DNA of 64,000 nt from Pithys albifrons albifrons (GCF_047495875.1 NC_092475.1:7778501-7842500), one strand, 5' to 3'; shown: positions 19,721 through 33,078, counted from the first letter of the stretch. Notes: generated by a model not told the origin, from the letters alone. Program-made: numbers and translations.

Positions 19721-22700
19721 GCACTCACATTATTAGCTGCAGTTACAAAATAAACAGATAATTTTAAAAAGCTGAGCACAGCTTTAAAATATGATCTTAA
19801 ACCTCCATTTTTGCCGATGTAGCTCTTCTCTATTTGTAACATGTTCCAGGCAGAGAGGCTGTGCTGGTACAGGGAACCTTCGACAGATCTGCATTATTCC
19901 CCTCAGAGTGCAAAAATATCTTCATGCAATATCTGAGCAAAGCTCATTTAAATGCTCTGTGAATACAGCCCTTCCCAAAGGCCACGATGTAGTCATGTAT
20001 TTTGGATGATCTTCAGCGAGAGGAGCGTGCAGCTAATGCACCCATCTCACCACGGGAAAGATGGAAACAAAAACAGCAGGAAAAAAAGAGCAAAGCTGAA
20101 AGGCAGCCCACAGCCTCTAACCCAGATTCAGGCTTTTAAATAAAGATGGTCTGAGGATGTTCTTCTTACCTAATTCCAACCACAGCTACAGTTTGTTCTT
20201 TAAAAATGAAGAGCCAGATTTTTTTTTTTTGTAGGGACAATTACACTGAACTGTCCCTTCTGAACCATTCTGGGAAAATCTCTTTAAAATACCCAAACCA
20301 AACAGCAATTTTGAGCCTGGAGAGTGATTTGGTTTTTCTTTCCATAAGAATGGAAGGATTTCAAAAGATGAAAATTATGAGCAGATACTGCTTTACCCAA
20401 GAACCAGGAAGGTTCAGGTTACTAAAGATACTCCAACACCATTTCTTAGGCAGGATGGATAAATTAACACACTTTTTCTTCCCTAAAAAATAATTTACTC
20501 ACCCTACTGCCATCACACGCTAAATTAAGCCATGTCTTTCTTTTATTAATAAGACAGCTCTTTTCTGAGCTCCTTAAACTTTTCTAAATTTTCTTACCAC
20601 AAACACTGTTCATTTTGTTTTTTATCCAGAGACTGATAACAGGGTTTCCATAAAATGAACATTCATGATCAAAGAGCAACTCTGTATCATAAACAAATTA
20701 CAACAACTGGGCATGCTTTGAAATAGCTTAACCTAATTAAGCTCAAACACTTTTGCAAAAGCTTGAAAAAAAATGGGTGTAATTGGAGCTTCGTTCAGGT
20801 TCAGCTGACTTCATATTTTTAGTTTGTTTGGCATTTTTTTCCTTTTTAGAGCTTTGCATAAACAAAACACTTTGACAGTGTTGCCTTCCTGGGGAAAAAA
20901 AAAAGTTGGTAGTGCTGAAAATTCAAATTTCCAAATGAAATGCAGTTTTAATTGCTCATTTTTGCTGTTCTTGTGATTGATGTGGACTGTGTCAAAGGCA
21001 GACCCACTGGCACGTGGCTGGTCCACACCTACTGACACTCCTGCGGCACAGGTGAAGGGGGACTGGGTGGGTGCCCATGATATGCTGGACCAGCAGGAAC
21101 TCTGGGTGAGGACCAGAAATGCAAATGCCTGGGTTTTTTCAGAGCAAAATCATTTACAAAGTAAGGGTTTGGTTTTGAGGACTTAAATGGAAATCCCTGT
21201 GGCATCTCCAGCCATGGGACATCTTACTCCTTTCCATGGCCTGTTGTTGGTTCCTCATGGAAAACAAGGATTTAGGCTGAGATTATCAGATACTCAGATT
21301 TTTGTATCTTATTTATGATCTCGCTCTGTGCCTCCACTTAAAGGTGTTGTGTAAAACTTTTCTCAAATATTTATTGGTTATAAACCACCAGGCTCCAAGG
21401 ATGAATCTTCCCTTTAAATCTGGTTCAAGGTTAATTTGCAATAATAATTTGTAATAATACACCTCAATCCTTTGCTTGTTTAAGTCAGTATTTTAAAGGT
21501 CCAGGATCACCTGTGCATGGTAGAGTGGCCCCCAAAAATATCTCTTTATTGAAACATCAATTTCCTTAAAATTAGAAGGAATAAATCCTTTGTAATCTAT
21601 ATAGAATTGTGCCCTTCCCTCATCATCATAAAACCTGAATGCTTTGGTTATTACCTGTTATGTGTTATCTGGCCTTTTCTTCTGCAGTGAATTATTTCCT
21701 CCTTTTTAGAAGATTTTAATTGTATTGATTTTTTATTTCTTAATGAAAACAATTTGCTGTTTGCCCAGCTGTGGAATTTCTATAAGGAGACAGAGATTTT
21801 CTGAATGCTCTAATGTATACTTATCAGGAATATTTGTTGAAAAGGAATTTCAAATTCGTTCTCATCTGCTCCAGGAATTTCTGCTCAGCTGATAACACAA
21901 AATTTTGCTCTTTGCATATCTGTGCTTGTAAAAGTTTACTAATGATCACTGAAGGCCTTGATTGAAATAAATTTATGTACACAGTTCAACAAATATTTTT
22001 GTTCCCTAATACTTGGAATTTTTAAATATTTTTCGTTTCTTTTCCATTTCTTGAGAAACAAATTTTCAGTCAAATTTATTTTCATAATTGAAAAGCATTA
22101 GAAGTGCTAAGCCAAATTACCTGTAATTATATAACCTTCTGATTCTGGCTGTGTTTAACAGATTAAATGTTCTGTCTTTACAACTTTCAAGGTTAAGTGC
22201 TCATAATGGGACATGCTGGTGAGTAGGTCATATAATGCCCAGCAAGTGGTGCTCAGCACACCAAATGGAAGATAGTTATTAAAATCTATAACATGCAACT
22301 TTAATCTAACACTCAAATTATAAGGGAACCACTTGGAAAGAGCTAAAGGCTATTTGCAGGTTCAATATATTCACTTTGCTCTCCACAGTGATCAAAGTTT
22401 GGAACTTCACATGTCTTGGACTGATGTAAGAGCTAATTTGGAGGCTCTGCACAAAATGCTGCTCTATCCCCGAGCTACAGAGGTTTCTAATTGGGGTTTC
22501 CCAGCTGTGAGTGAGGAGCAGCCCCGTGCACTGCCCAGCTTTCCACAGGGCTGCACCATGGCACTGGGAAGGGTTAAAAGTCAGGGAAATTAATCTGAGC
22601 ACCAAGACAAATTACACCTCTATTTTTTACAGAAAGTTTTCTAACTGAAGTGGTTCTGTTTTAATTGGGGACTATTACTTTAAATGAGTCCCAAGATTGA

Positions 22701-22979
22701 GAGTCTTTTTTTGCAGGGATATTTCAGTCACTGTCAAGACCTCCCAATAAGCTCATTCCTGCCTCTGTTCCACGTATTATTATTTTTTCTCCTTGAATTT
22801 TCTTGAGTTTGCAGATATTTTCTTTCCCTAATCCACCCCAAATACCAAGTCTATAAAGCAAGGTTCAAAACCTTTTTAGCCTTGGGGTAACAGATTAAAA
22901 AACAGGGTGATTTCCTTTTTTTCCCAAAAAGTCCACTTTTGAATGTGTAACTGTCACAGTGGAACAACTGCAGTGAGAG
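19721..22979. other. Unique AT-rich noncoding sequence
   Basis: No gene or clear transposon was found. Simple runs occur at 20219-20232 (T) and 20892-20902 (A). Frames of 95 codons (20206-20493 plus; 22318-22605 minus) lack domains. The AT-rich stretch 21290-22200 has many TAAT words but no distinctive architecture by eye. Confidence 0.4.
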
Positions 22980-23125
22980 CCCTCGATCAAAACAACCCCC
23001 CACCTTTGCATTGCTGTTTTTCCTCTGTCGGTCCTTGAAATGACCTTGGCTTAATTACCTGCATCTCAATGAGTGAATCTACATAGCAAGTGAAGGTTAA
23101 TTAATGAAGGATCATTTCTTACTTT
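22980..23125. promoter_or_regulatory. Candidate conserved noncoding element
   Basis: TGACCTTGG (23041-23049, nuclear-receptor half-site with extension), CTTAATTACC (23050-23059) and GGTTAATTAATG (23095-23106) lie within 70 bases in non-repetitive sequence. Confidence 0.3.
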
Positions 23126-24640
23126 AAACCCATCAGGCAGTGGCTGACAAGCAAGGCTGGCCTGTGCAGTGCTATCCTCTGTCTCATTAGAAATGGCCAG
23201 ATTGATGTGCAAGCTCTGCTCTGGAAAAGGGAACAGGACAGTTTGTTAATGAAGAGAAGTGATGGTCTCTCATCACCAACGTTGCTAACTTCAGCTTTTC
23301 CCACCAACTCCTTAATTTCCAAAGAGTTTAACTGGAGCCTTTTAAACTTATCAAACTTTTAAGTTTTCCACCCAAAAGTTACTGCAGTTTTTCTACCTGG
23401 CTCAGACTGGTAAAGCAATGAGATCCTCTCTCAAGTATGTGGGTGGCTGTCACAAACCTGGTGGCTACAAAACTTCATAGTGTTGCCCTGCACACCCACA
23501 TCTCTGAGGGATCCCTGGCCCAGGAGTTCATCTCCATCTTTTAGAGCTGGATGCCCCTCTCTTGGCATCCTCAGACCACCCACAGACATGGCTGGAACAG
23601 GATTCCCACTGGGATGTGCTTTCTCATGCACTCAGGAAAGCTGTTTTCCAGCTCTGTTAAGAACAGGAATTGTGGAGATGACAGAGAGGTGACACTTGGA
23701 GTTGCACTAAAACTCAAACACAGACTTACCCAAGCATGGGGGTAAAATACCCACAGAGGGCATGAAAGCCAAAGCCAAAATGAAAATTTGGAGGAAACAA
23801 TTTCACAAAGCAGGAAAACCCAAAACTCAGAAGGTTTACTGAGTGCCCTAAAAGCCCTCAGAGACAAACTTACACTGCCCATAAATCTTTCCCTTCCAAT
23901 CACTCATGCTGGAGGTAAAGTACCGTGTTTGTGATTACAGAAAAACCCTTGCAGTTCATTAATTTTGAAGCTCATGGTGGAGAATGTATTTTAAGACAAT
24001 AAACAGCGTCCTACATCTGGCTATGGGTTAGTATGATGCAGAGGGTTGGGTCCTGTGTCACTCAGAACTTTTCAGAAGTAAAGTGAGACTTTGCAGACAG
24101 ATGGATCACACCTGCAGTGATTAATTGCACTCTGAACACATTGGATTGCAAAGAGCAAAGCAGAACCTATTTCAGCCCAGGACTGCACCTTCCAAAGGCA
24201 AAATACATCACTGGAATAATGAGCAGGAAGAGTTCCAGGCACTGGAAGCAGAGCAGAGGGGTCCAGCTTCACCTGTGAAACATCTTGGGGCATTTGGGGG
24301 TTCAAAGTACTGATGCTTTGAAGTCAGAAGGTGTTTTCTTTTCCCACACCCCCTTTTTTGTTTTAACTAGAGAGGCAGGTGAGATTCTTAATTGCCAGTT
24401 TTCTCAACATCCTCACGTTTTCCATACAGCTGTGGCCAGAGAGGCAAAGGCTTATGATGCTGGTGAGCAAAGAACGTATCAAGAGCAGAGGTTTGTTTCC
24501 TTCCATGTTTTAACTATATTTGATCTTGCAAATCTAGCAGGTTTTGGCTGCCTTGCATTGTCTCTTTGCTTTAGGTTATTACTGTTTAGCATCTCACCTT
24601 TCTTCTATCTTTTTTAAAGTCTTCCCTTCTCAGTGTTACC
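23126..24640. other. Unique noncoding sequence
   Basis: Frames up to 110 codons on both strands (23571-23903 minus; 24285-24617 plus) show no domains. A short stretch at 24080-24150 (ATGGATCACACC; GTGATTAATTGCAC) could be regulatory. No repeat family was recognised. Confidence 0.4.
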
Positions 24641-25648
24641 CCCTTAAGATTAAGAAATAATAACAAAAGAAGTGTAAAATATTTGATCCCTTCCCACCAA
24701 TGTTCCTGAAGGTTTACATGAGTGAAGGTGGAACTGAGCTTAGAGGGAAAACTTTAACACACTCTAGGAAGCAATTTTTTTAATAAAGATTTAAATGCTG
24801 AGTTGCTCCCACCTTATATTAAGTGGAAAATACCTTGTGTGCTCGTGCTTCTGTCTGTTCTATAATATATGGGGGGTTGTATATGCAGAAGTGTTAAGAA
24901 CTGTTTCTGTTTTGGGCATGTGCCAGAATTTAACTCATCCCACTTCTATGTTTTCAACTACCAGGAAAAAATGATATAAAAAGTTTTCTGCAACTGTGAA
25001 ACAGAACTCATTTACCTTTGTAATTTTGTATTAATTTACTACTAGGATTCATTTTGCATTTAATTCAGTGCTCTAATGGCTTAAAACTGTGTCTTTGGTC
25101 TTTACACATTTGTGGTCTCAGTCGTGTCAAGCTTTTTCATCTACTTTATGTTCATTTATTTTAACTTTTAGTGGTCTTCCAGCCAATTCTTTATCCTTTT
25201 TATTACAAGAGCATGAAATTTTATAATGCCCTAGAGCTTTGTTAGTCAGCTGCTACAAGGTTCTTAACCTTAGTTAATTTATTCTTTCACTTTTGACTTT
25301 CAGATATGGAGCATGCTTTAATATTTTGGTTTTGAATATGAAAGCAACTTTTATTAAGTAGGTTTATTGCATTAATAGATCCTTATTTCATTTTTAGAGT
25401 AGTGTTTAGGTGTCCTGCTAGACACAGAATGTATCCTTTTACATAATTATTGATAATTTTTGTATTCTAATTTAAACTGTACTAAATTACAATATTGCTA
25501 ATATAATAATCATAACATTTTTAGGTAAGTTTACTAAAATATCATTGTGAACAAGCACAGGAATGTTCTTTCTCCTTGTAAATCTTGATTTTTTTTGGTT
25601 GCTTATTACATTAACAAACCCTAAGTAAAGGAAGTTTGTTATATACAG

Positions 25649-25676
25649 GAAAAAAAAAAAAAAAGAAAAAAGGAGA
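25649..25676. repeat. Poly-A run
   Basis: About fifteen consecutive A residues, a G, six more A, then GGAG. There is no adjacent LINE or processed pseudogene, so it is treated as simple sequence. Confidence 0.8.
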
Positions 25677-26445
25677 AACTTGTAAACTTAGCAGTTGCCT
25701 TAATTTTACCTGATTATTCTGAACACGTCTTGTATCCCCAGCAATGATGTAATGCTGGCCACTCTTGCAGTTTGGATCATCCCCCAGGAATTCATTAAAT
25801 CCCTACAGCCATCTTATTACCCAAAATTTTCATATTTCTGTCTTTCAGAAGTACCTATTATAATTTCCATCCAAAGACCAAAGCTTGGAAATCGAAATTT
25901 CAAGTCTCTGACTTGAAAAGACTGGTGAAACCCAAAATATTACAAGGAGGAAAAAACTCAGTCCTGTTCACTTCTGGTTTAAATTCTCCTTGTTCTAAAA
26001 CTTATATTCAAATTTTGTTAGTCTGACTCACATTATCCTTGGAGTTGGACCCTCCATAAATATCAGAGAGAGGAATTCTGATTTTCTTTGGGACCTACAG
26101 TGCTCTCTGAGCAATCACCAACCCAAAGGTGGGACCACTAGAAAATCAAGAGCAAAAGAAAAAACAGTTCTTGTGAAAACTACTGGCAAGACTTAAAATA
26201 ACCTCAGTTGTCTGCAGTCTCCTGTTTTTATACCTTTTGGCTTACAGGAATCTCCATTAATCTGTGATTTTAATAAAAATGCATTTTCACATCAGAACAG
26301 GTAAGAGTGCTTGCTGTAATTCTGCTTCTCAATGTATAGAGTTGTTATTCCACCTACATTATTTACTTCTGTCTGAGTATCAAACTAACTCCAATACACT
26401 GGAGCTTCATTTCTGTTCTACAGGGAGCTAACACTTAACATGATT

Positions 26446-26481
26446 TTATATATGTGTATATATATATATTTTATATATATA
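26446..26481. repeat. TA-rich microsatellite
   Basis: TATATATG, GTATATATATATATTTTA and TATATATA form an imperfect AT dinucleotide tract. Confidence 0.8.
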
Positions 26482-27484
26482 GGAACATTTCTTTGTCAGG
26501 TAGAAGCTTTTAGTCATCCTGACATGAGGCTTTCACACAGCAAAAATATTACTAGTACTATTTTGCCTCTAAAGTGAATTTGTTATCAATATGCACTTAA
26601 ACTAGTGATCAAGAGTTGGTGGGAGAGACACCTGCTCTGCATTTCTTATCTTTTAATACCTTAGGGATACATCACTTAATAATTTAGTGCTAAACCATTT
26701 AGCATTTTAGCCCATCATCGCTTATATTACACATAGGATTTCAGTAATGTCTGATAAAATTATGTGTTAGCTGCCTTATGTGTGTGTAAAACTTAATAAG
26801 TCTTCTTCCCCCCCTCAAGTTTAATAACTGATTTCTTACATTTATGGATGTGAAATTTTATTGCTCATGGATATAGTTTGAACCTAAATCTTCATATCTT
26901 ATAAATTGATTTTTAGTTTCCTTTTTGACCTTATGAATTTCAATCAGACATTGACCTCTTGTTGCTCATGAATCTGACTGATTTAGTGCCATATAACAAT
27001 AATACTGTAGAAAAGCATTATCATAAGAGCCCACAGGGTTTGCTGAAACCCATAACTAGATTTTGGAGGCCTCTAGCAATAATAATTCTTGACCCAAGAC
27101 TACTCTCTAATGCCTTCATCCTTTCCTGTTCTGGACTGGCCAATCCTTGTTTTAGTACACTCAGGGAAAGTGGTGGAGACTCCCAGGAGGATTCCAGCTC
27201 AACTGTGTGGGGAAGATAATGCTGAATATACTCCCAGAAAATGAAGCTTATAAAAGACCAATTCTGTCTGGGATTTGTCACATTTTGAAGTGAGAGGAGA
27301 GGATCATTTAAAAGGAATCTTTTGTGACAAAAATTAGTATTTATTCAGTGTTTCAGATTTTCAAAAAATATAAATTTAATAGCAATTGTCTTTACTGGAA
27401 CGTGCTGTTGTTCTTCAGTCTATCACTATGGCTGCAGCCTAAACAGAGGACTTGAATGATTACTGCTTTGTTTGCTTGGTTGTG

Positions 27485-27505
27485 CTAATTTAATTTAATT
27501 TAATT
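27485..27505. repeat. TTTAA pentanucleotide repeat
   Basis: About four tandem copies of TAATT. Confidence 0.85.
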
Positions 27506-27620
27506 GCTTATATGCTTTGCTTTACTGAATAACCTGGTGTTGATGTCCATTATTCCTTATTAAGAAAGGATCTTAAAGTGAAAACAAAAGTGTGAAGGAC
27601 GTGGGCCTGTGACATTAGTT

Positions 27621-28979
27621 TACAAATACTGCATGGGCTGACTTTGGGCACGAATGTTTCCTGAGTGACTCTTTTTTCTGTGATGTGTACATAGAGGTAT
27701 CTGGGAGTTTTATGTATTAATTGATTGCTGAGACACGGAGAGGGAGTCAAGAAATTTGGACCAAGCTACTTGTGGTTAACAGGGCAGAGGGTTAAGAGAG
27801 GAGGCTGAGCTGTGAGCTGGGAAGGGCTCCTGCCAGCCCCAGCCCAGCTGGGGCACATGTTTCAGCTGGCAGGGGCACCCACAGCAGAAGGGCCACTTTC
27901 TGACACAGCCTCCTGCTGTTCCAAGGCATGGGCACTTTGGCAGAGGGTTATTTGTGAGGAGCAAACCAACGCAGTCACTGCCTTGGAGGGTTAAAGGATA
28001 ACAGGTCTTCAGTACCCAGCATTATGTGAAACTTAGTTGAGAGAGATCACTTAGATCAATCTGTTCTGCTTTTTCTTTGATGTATCCTTGCTTTTAATAG
28101 CAAAGTTGCCACAAAGAGAGGCAGAACTTGCAGTTGAACACAAGAGTCTGTGTTGCTCATCATTGTAGTGGTAGAATTGGATGCAGAATTCACGTGGGCT
28201 GTGAAAGCCAAAATTCCCTGCACACTTTACAGTGGCCTGTGAAGCAAACCCTGAAGCCCCAGGACGTGCTGACCTGCTCACATCTCCATCCTGCTCTGTT
28301 TCTCACGTGCAGCCATGTGCACACAGAGGGGCTCCTGCATCACATCCAGCACTGTATTCCACATTGGAAGACAGGAGAAAGGGAAGATGGTCCTGCACTT
28401 CTCATTAAGGATATCATGTTCTTGATGCTTCACATTTAAAAATTAATTAAAAGTGAAGACCTCTCCATGGCAATCCAAAAACACACTGGCATGGAGCCAC
28501 ATCCATTCATCTTCCTCCAGAGAAGCCCCTGCATGCTGATGGCACTGTGGGCAGGTCTCCTGTGGTTCGTGTGACAACACTCACACCAAGTCCCCAAGGA
28601 CTCCAGTGCACACATAAAGGTCCAAACCTGCAACCCCTCACTGGGTTCTTACAGCTTTCTCCACCCGTCACTGTCCTTAGATGATGGAGTGTAAATCAGG
28701 GCTTGGGTCAGTTTTGAAGGAAAGATGCCAAGCTTTGCTTGAGGACCATAAGTGAGACTCGTTGTAACCCAGTGAAATCAGATTTCACAAGCTCTGTTTG
28801 TAACTTCCTGGGCAATGAACTTTTAGAGTGAGAAGTTTGTGTCTGGTGTATTAATGTTGAAGGCTTTCCAATTTAAACACAGAATACAAAAGGTGAGGAG
28901 TCCAAAATCAAATACATGAGTGGAGCTGAGTAGTATTACTGCTTTGTTTATGATGCTCAAAAGTCAAAACTCCGCCAAG
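27621..28979. other. Unique noncoding sequence
   Basis: A moderately GC-rich patch at 27780-27960 contains CCCAGCTGGG (a palindrome) and a 62-codon minus frame, without a family match. A 103-codon plus frame at 28128-28439 has no domain. Confidence 0.4.
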
Positions 28980-29400
28980 CAATTCTGTTTTCTTACAAAC
29001 TATTTAAATTATTTATTGATATGTAAAGTTAACAATTCTCTGTGTTTGCTCCAATGTTATATCTGATATGAATGAGGCATTTTTATCTGATTTTCTTAAT
29101 GCTGGCAATAATTTTCCTCTTTCAATAACTGGTCTTATTCACCTGCTGCTAAAAACACTTGTCATGTTGAATTACATCCCCTGCACAGATATTGTTGCAA
29201 TTAGCAATTACAAAATATCACAACAGAAGTGTACAAAGGTTTAGAAGCCAAATTTTTAACCGTATGTAATCATGTCCTAATTTGCTTAAACATGAGCCAG
29301 GAGTTGTGTTTATTTGTACATTCTGTTTATTGATCTGCATGTGCAGATTGTAATTGCACATGTAAATTTAGAGCCATGTGGTATGAGAATAGCATGAAAT
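28980..29400. promoter_or_regulatory. Candidate enhancer with homeodomain and E-box symmetry
   Basis: GCAATTAGCAATTAC (29189-29203) is a near-tandem homeodomain pair. CATGTGCA (29338-29345) and TGCACATG (29355-29362) are exact inverted arms around GATTGTAAT, so two E-boxes flank a TAATTG homeodomain core. Other AT-rich words (TTTAAATTATTTATTGATATG) fill the left half. No simple or transposed repeat lies in the segment. Confidence 0.4.
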
Positions 29401-30056
29401 TCCATGTTTGTCCTCATTCCCAGAGCTCCTGGCTGGTTGTTGGCCATCCAGTCAGTCAGGAACACTTGGCCCATGGCCCTGGGGGGACTAAAACCATCTG
29501 AATTCAGTGTCTTTTCTTCATCAGCAGATTCCTGATAACATGTTTTTTGAAGATACTGAGTTCATGAATCAGTTCCCTTCTCCAAATAAGTGTTTCCAAG
29601 GTAAGATCCAACCAATTTTTTGTACACAGATTTCCTTCCCTCTTCTTCTCCCAGCATTTCCAGGTATGACAGATGTCCCATTGCAAGAAAACTTCTCTGA
29701 CACCATGTAATTGTCTTTAGCATGTAGCCAGAATAAATTAAATTTGAATTTAGAGCAATGTAGGGAGGGATAGTTTCCAGGGAGGCCCTTGGACCCACTA
29801 GCATGTGTAGCTGCACATGGGTCACACACCAACAGCATCCAAGCATCCCACTTTGTTACTGGGAAATGGAGAGCTGGGCAGATGGGAGATCCTGTGGGAA
29901 GTGCTGGTCTGAGGCAAGGCATGGGATGGAGGAAATGGCTGTCTTTGAATGGTGGTCCAAATTGTAAGGATATTTTTTTCCCCTTAGTATATGTAACACA
30001 CATAGAAATTACTAACAGAGTCATATCTTTTTTTTATAAGAACTAAAAAAATACTT

Positions 30057-30081
30057 TATATATATATATATATATATATAT
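30057..30081. repeat. (TA)12 microsatellite
   Basis: Twelve uninterrupted TA units, likely to be length-variable. Confidence 0.95.
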
Positions 30082-30569
30082 GCAGAGACGAAGAGACAGG
30101 GGAAAAAGCCAAAAACATTTATTGCTGCTGTTCCCATCCAATGTCTTGATACATCACTAACCAATGACTTACTGGACATCAACAGCTATTGCTTCTCTTT
30201 TGGCTCTCCAGCAACTGGAACCTCTCTGGATTTCTTGGTGTCCTTTCTAGTTGTGCTGTATTACTCATAACTGCAGCGCAGTGGTAGCTGCCAATACAAA
30301 TTTAGTCTTTTCTGTTTATTCTGCACTGTCCTGTCAAAGCAGATAAGTCTGCTTTGCATTAGAGCTCAAAAATTTAATTGTGGGAAAATGATGAGTCACT
30401 GCAGTGAAGGTAAACCAACGTCTGTGGCAGGGGACGTTCTTTTGATGTACAAAGCAATGAAATGACACCAGGGCCCTGAGCCAAACTCACTCTCACACTG
30501 AGGTGTCACTTACATGGGACAAGGAGGCTTTGGGAACCAATGAGAAGATTGATTTGGGGTCAAATTGGC

Positions 30570-30598
30570 AAAAAAAAAAAAAGAAAAAAAAAGAAAAA
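30570..30598. repeat. A-rich simple repeat
   Basis: A13, G, A9, G, A5. It does not abut the CR1 that starts 230 bases further on. Confidence 0.9.
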
Positions 30599-30829
30599 TG
30601 ATATATAATAAAAGAGGAAAAGGGAATTTTCCAAGCTTTATTAGCAATTCAAGACACCCACTTGTGAACATCTGATGAAATTCTCTCCAGTGACTGCTCA
30701 GCATAGTTGGAGTATTGTCCTTTCTCATCCCTCTGAGGTTTGGATGATGGATAATGGAATGACAGGAGTGACCATCTCTAGGATCCACAAATGGAGCCCT
30801 GCTGAGAGGAGCAGAGTCAGACCACAGAT

Positions 30830-31270
30830 TGCATAGAATCCCAAAACCGTCAAGATTGGAAGAGATCTTCAAGAGCATCAGGTCCAACCCTCACCTCAGG
30901 ACCACCACAATCACCCCTGAACCATGTCCCCAAGGGCCACATCCAGACACCTCTGGAGCACTTCCAGAGCAGAGACTGCAGCACCTCCCTGGGCAACTTA
31001 TTTCAGTGCCTGACGGCTCTTTCAGTGAAAAAAACAAATTCTAATCTCTGATCTGAACCTTCTCTGGTGCAATTTAAGGCTATTTCCTCTCATTCTTTCA
31101 CTTGAGATGTGGCAGAAGAGACCAACCCCCACACCACTGCACCCTACTTAAGGAGTTGTGGAGAGCAATGAGGTCCCCCCGAGGCTCCTCTTCTCCAGGC
31201 TGAGCTCCCTCAGCTGCTCCTCACAGGACATGTTTTCCAGGCCTTTCCCCAGCTTTGTTTTGACAAGGTT
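30830..31270 (-). mobile_element. CR1 LINE 3' fragment, minus strand
   Basis: The left end on the plus strand (GCATAGAATCCCAAAACCGTC, then GATTGGAAGAGATCTTCAAG) is the reverse complement of the CR1 tail. The minus-strand reading ends the ORF2 C terminus with GLENMSCEEQLREL and LSLEKRSLGGTSLLS, giving the expected order RT C terminus then 3' end. It is 5'-truncated and diverged, with stops. It is a different subfamily from the plus-strand copies at 42-43 kb. Confidence 0.9.
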
Positions 31271-33010
31271 TGTTAGAATTGCTCTGCAACCATCTTCGAA
31301 AGCTTTTCCTTTCCCTTTTTCAGGATGGAGCTCTGGCAGCCTGTAGCTGTTGTTACACATTCCCTGGCATCATTCTTCCCTGCAGAGCTGCTTCTCTCAA
31401 ATCACATTCATTCCCAGAGTCATACCAGTCTGAGAACTACACTCAACATATCTTAGAAAGGGGAGAATTGGGCCTTCCATGTGGCTGGTGGTGCTGCTTA
31501 AAGCAAGGACAGCTTGAAAAACACAGCCAAAGTGTCCTCTGGTGCTCCCTCAGGCACAGTTTGAATCTCTCCCAGGTTGAGGTTGCCATGAGCCCTTCCC
31601 TGATGGCTGGAACTGTGGCTGTGAAGATCCAGTTTGTTTTGAGGGCTGTATCAAATATGCATATCTGAGCATCCCTCTTCAGCATTCCAGGCTGTTGGAG
31701 ACCTTTTCAAGGACAAATGTAGCAAGTCACACGAAGACTAAATTAAGTGTCTGCAGGATTTCCTTGTGATATGATAAATTTTCAGCAGAACAAAGCAGGA
31801 AAAGAGTAGAAATGCATAAGGAAATCCCATGAAGGATTGATATAAATTAATTCAAAACCCTTTTTTTTTGCAGCATAATTTGGACAAGACATAATAGAGT
31901 TCACAGTTTACAAGTGAGAGGCAAAAAGCAAGAAGTTAATAACTAGTAAAACAGCTCAATTAATTTACATTTCCTGCTACATCTTTATGGTGAAACTCAG
32001 CTGTGTGTTAATGATCCTCAGAAGCATCTAGACAACACTGATGCTCTACTTATACTTCTTATTAAGGGTAAGATTCACCCTATTGAAGAGGACAAGCTTA
32101 AGATCTATGCACCCACTTAGTACCACTTATCCCAATTTCCCCTTAACAAGGCCGTAAGTAGTGTATACTCTGGATTGTCCTTCACTAAAGTGAATTTGCT
32201 CCCTAGTAAATTAGATTGGTGTGATGTGTGCTTAAAAGGAAGAAAATCTTTGCTTTCATTAGGAGCTGTTCTGGGAAATTGCTGCTTGACCTATAACTTA
32301 AACAAAAACTTTCAGTTCTCCCAAACTGCTCTGGCACTGGGACATGGGATATTTACACCATTTTACACATGATTGTACAGTGAAGTTGGAGCAATGGAGC
32401 CCATCAATCATGAAGGGAATAAAGTTTCTGAGGTTCTTTGCTATTCAGATCCTTCCTGGAGATGGATTTTTAATATACATTTATCTTGATGTTTGAGTAA
32501 AATTGGCACAGAGTGGGTTGAGTAGCATCATGAGATCATAAGCATATCCCTGGGCAGAAAACACAGAATGGTGGAGTGTAGTTATATATTTAACTTATAT
32601 CTAAGTGAGATAAACATAAACAGGAGAATTGTGCAAGCCAAGAATTCATGACAAAGTTTAATTTAATGGAAGTTCTTGTGTGAAAGCAGTGCTGTGCATG
32701 TTGCCCATGCTCAGTTTGTCACTGATGGTAGGTCAGACCCACCTGCCTGTGCATCCACCTTGTTCCAGGCACAATTCCTGCGACTGAGCAACACACATTC
32801 ACCCTCTCCCAGACACAACTATCCAGGGCCCTCTAGCTTTGGCCTTTAAAATAGGCAGCTGGTTGTACCACACACTTTAGGACACACAGGATACCTTCCT
32901 ATGGCCTCAAAAGCATGTTTTTATTTGCAGGAACACAGGCTCTGCCAGATATTCCAGTCACAGTTAATGAAGTCCTTAATGAACTGACAGGCCTGGTTCT
33001 TATCTCACTT
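31271..33010. other. Unique noncoding sequence
   Basis: A 132-codon plus frame (31270-31668) lies at the CR1 edge without a domain. At 31980-32060 a non-repetitive stretch (GTGTGTTAATGATCCTCAG) could be a small element. A T9 run lies near 31861. No gene was recognised. Confidence 0.4.
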
Positions 33011-33078
33011 AGGCAGATTTAAACCTATGTAACTCCATTAACTTGTTGAGTTGATCCTGATTTTACATAAGTGTAAAA
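33011..33078. mobile_element. Ancient amniote short repeat, copy 1
   Basis: The order GATTTAAACC, TGTAACTCCATTAACTTG, GAGTTGATCCTGATTTTAC, GTGTAA follows a repeat that I recall as abundant in turtles and crocodilians (TGTAACTCCATTGACTTC...GAGTTACTCCTGATTTACAC). The element is partly self-complementary around the CCATT...GAGTT core. The family name is not known to me, and the match is from memory. Confidence 0.45.

Larger units (their letters stand above)
24641..27620. other. Strongly AT-rich block, almost free of open frames
   Basis: About 3 kb of very AT-rich sequence, with no frame of 60 codons between about 24620 and 26958. It holds an A-rich run (25649-25676), a TA/TG-rich run (26446-26481) and a TTTAA-type pentamer repeat (27485-27505). 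It is free of CR1. No gene was seen. Confidence 0.55.
29401..30829. other. Unique sequence with two simple repeats
   Basis: Overlapping frames on both strands at 29507-30046 (up to 151 codons on minus) show no domain. The region also holds the TA microsatellite and A-rich run listed separately, and a 125-codon minus frame (30510-30887) that translates the A-rich run as an F-rich stretch and is not a gene. Confidence 0.45.

Noticed and set aside
27828..27856. GC-rich palindrome CCCAGCTGGG as a regulatory hairpin
   Set aside because: Ten bases of symmetry in a GC-richer patch is within chance expectation, and nothing around it supports function.
31158..31346. Small plus-strand frame next to the CR1 at 31 kb
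   Set aside because: It is the antisense reading of the CR1 ORF2 end.
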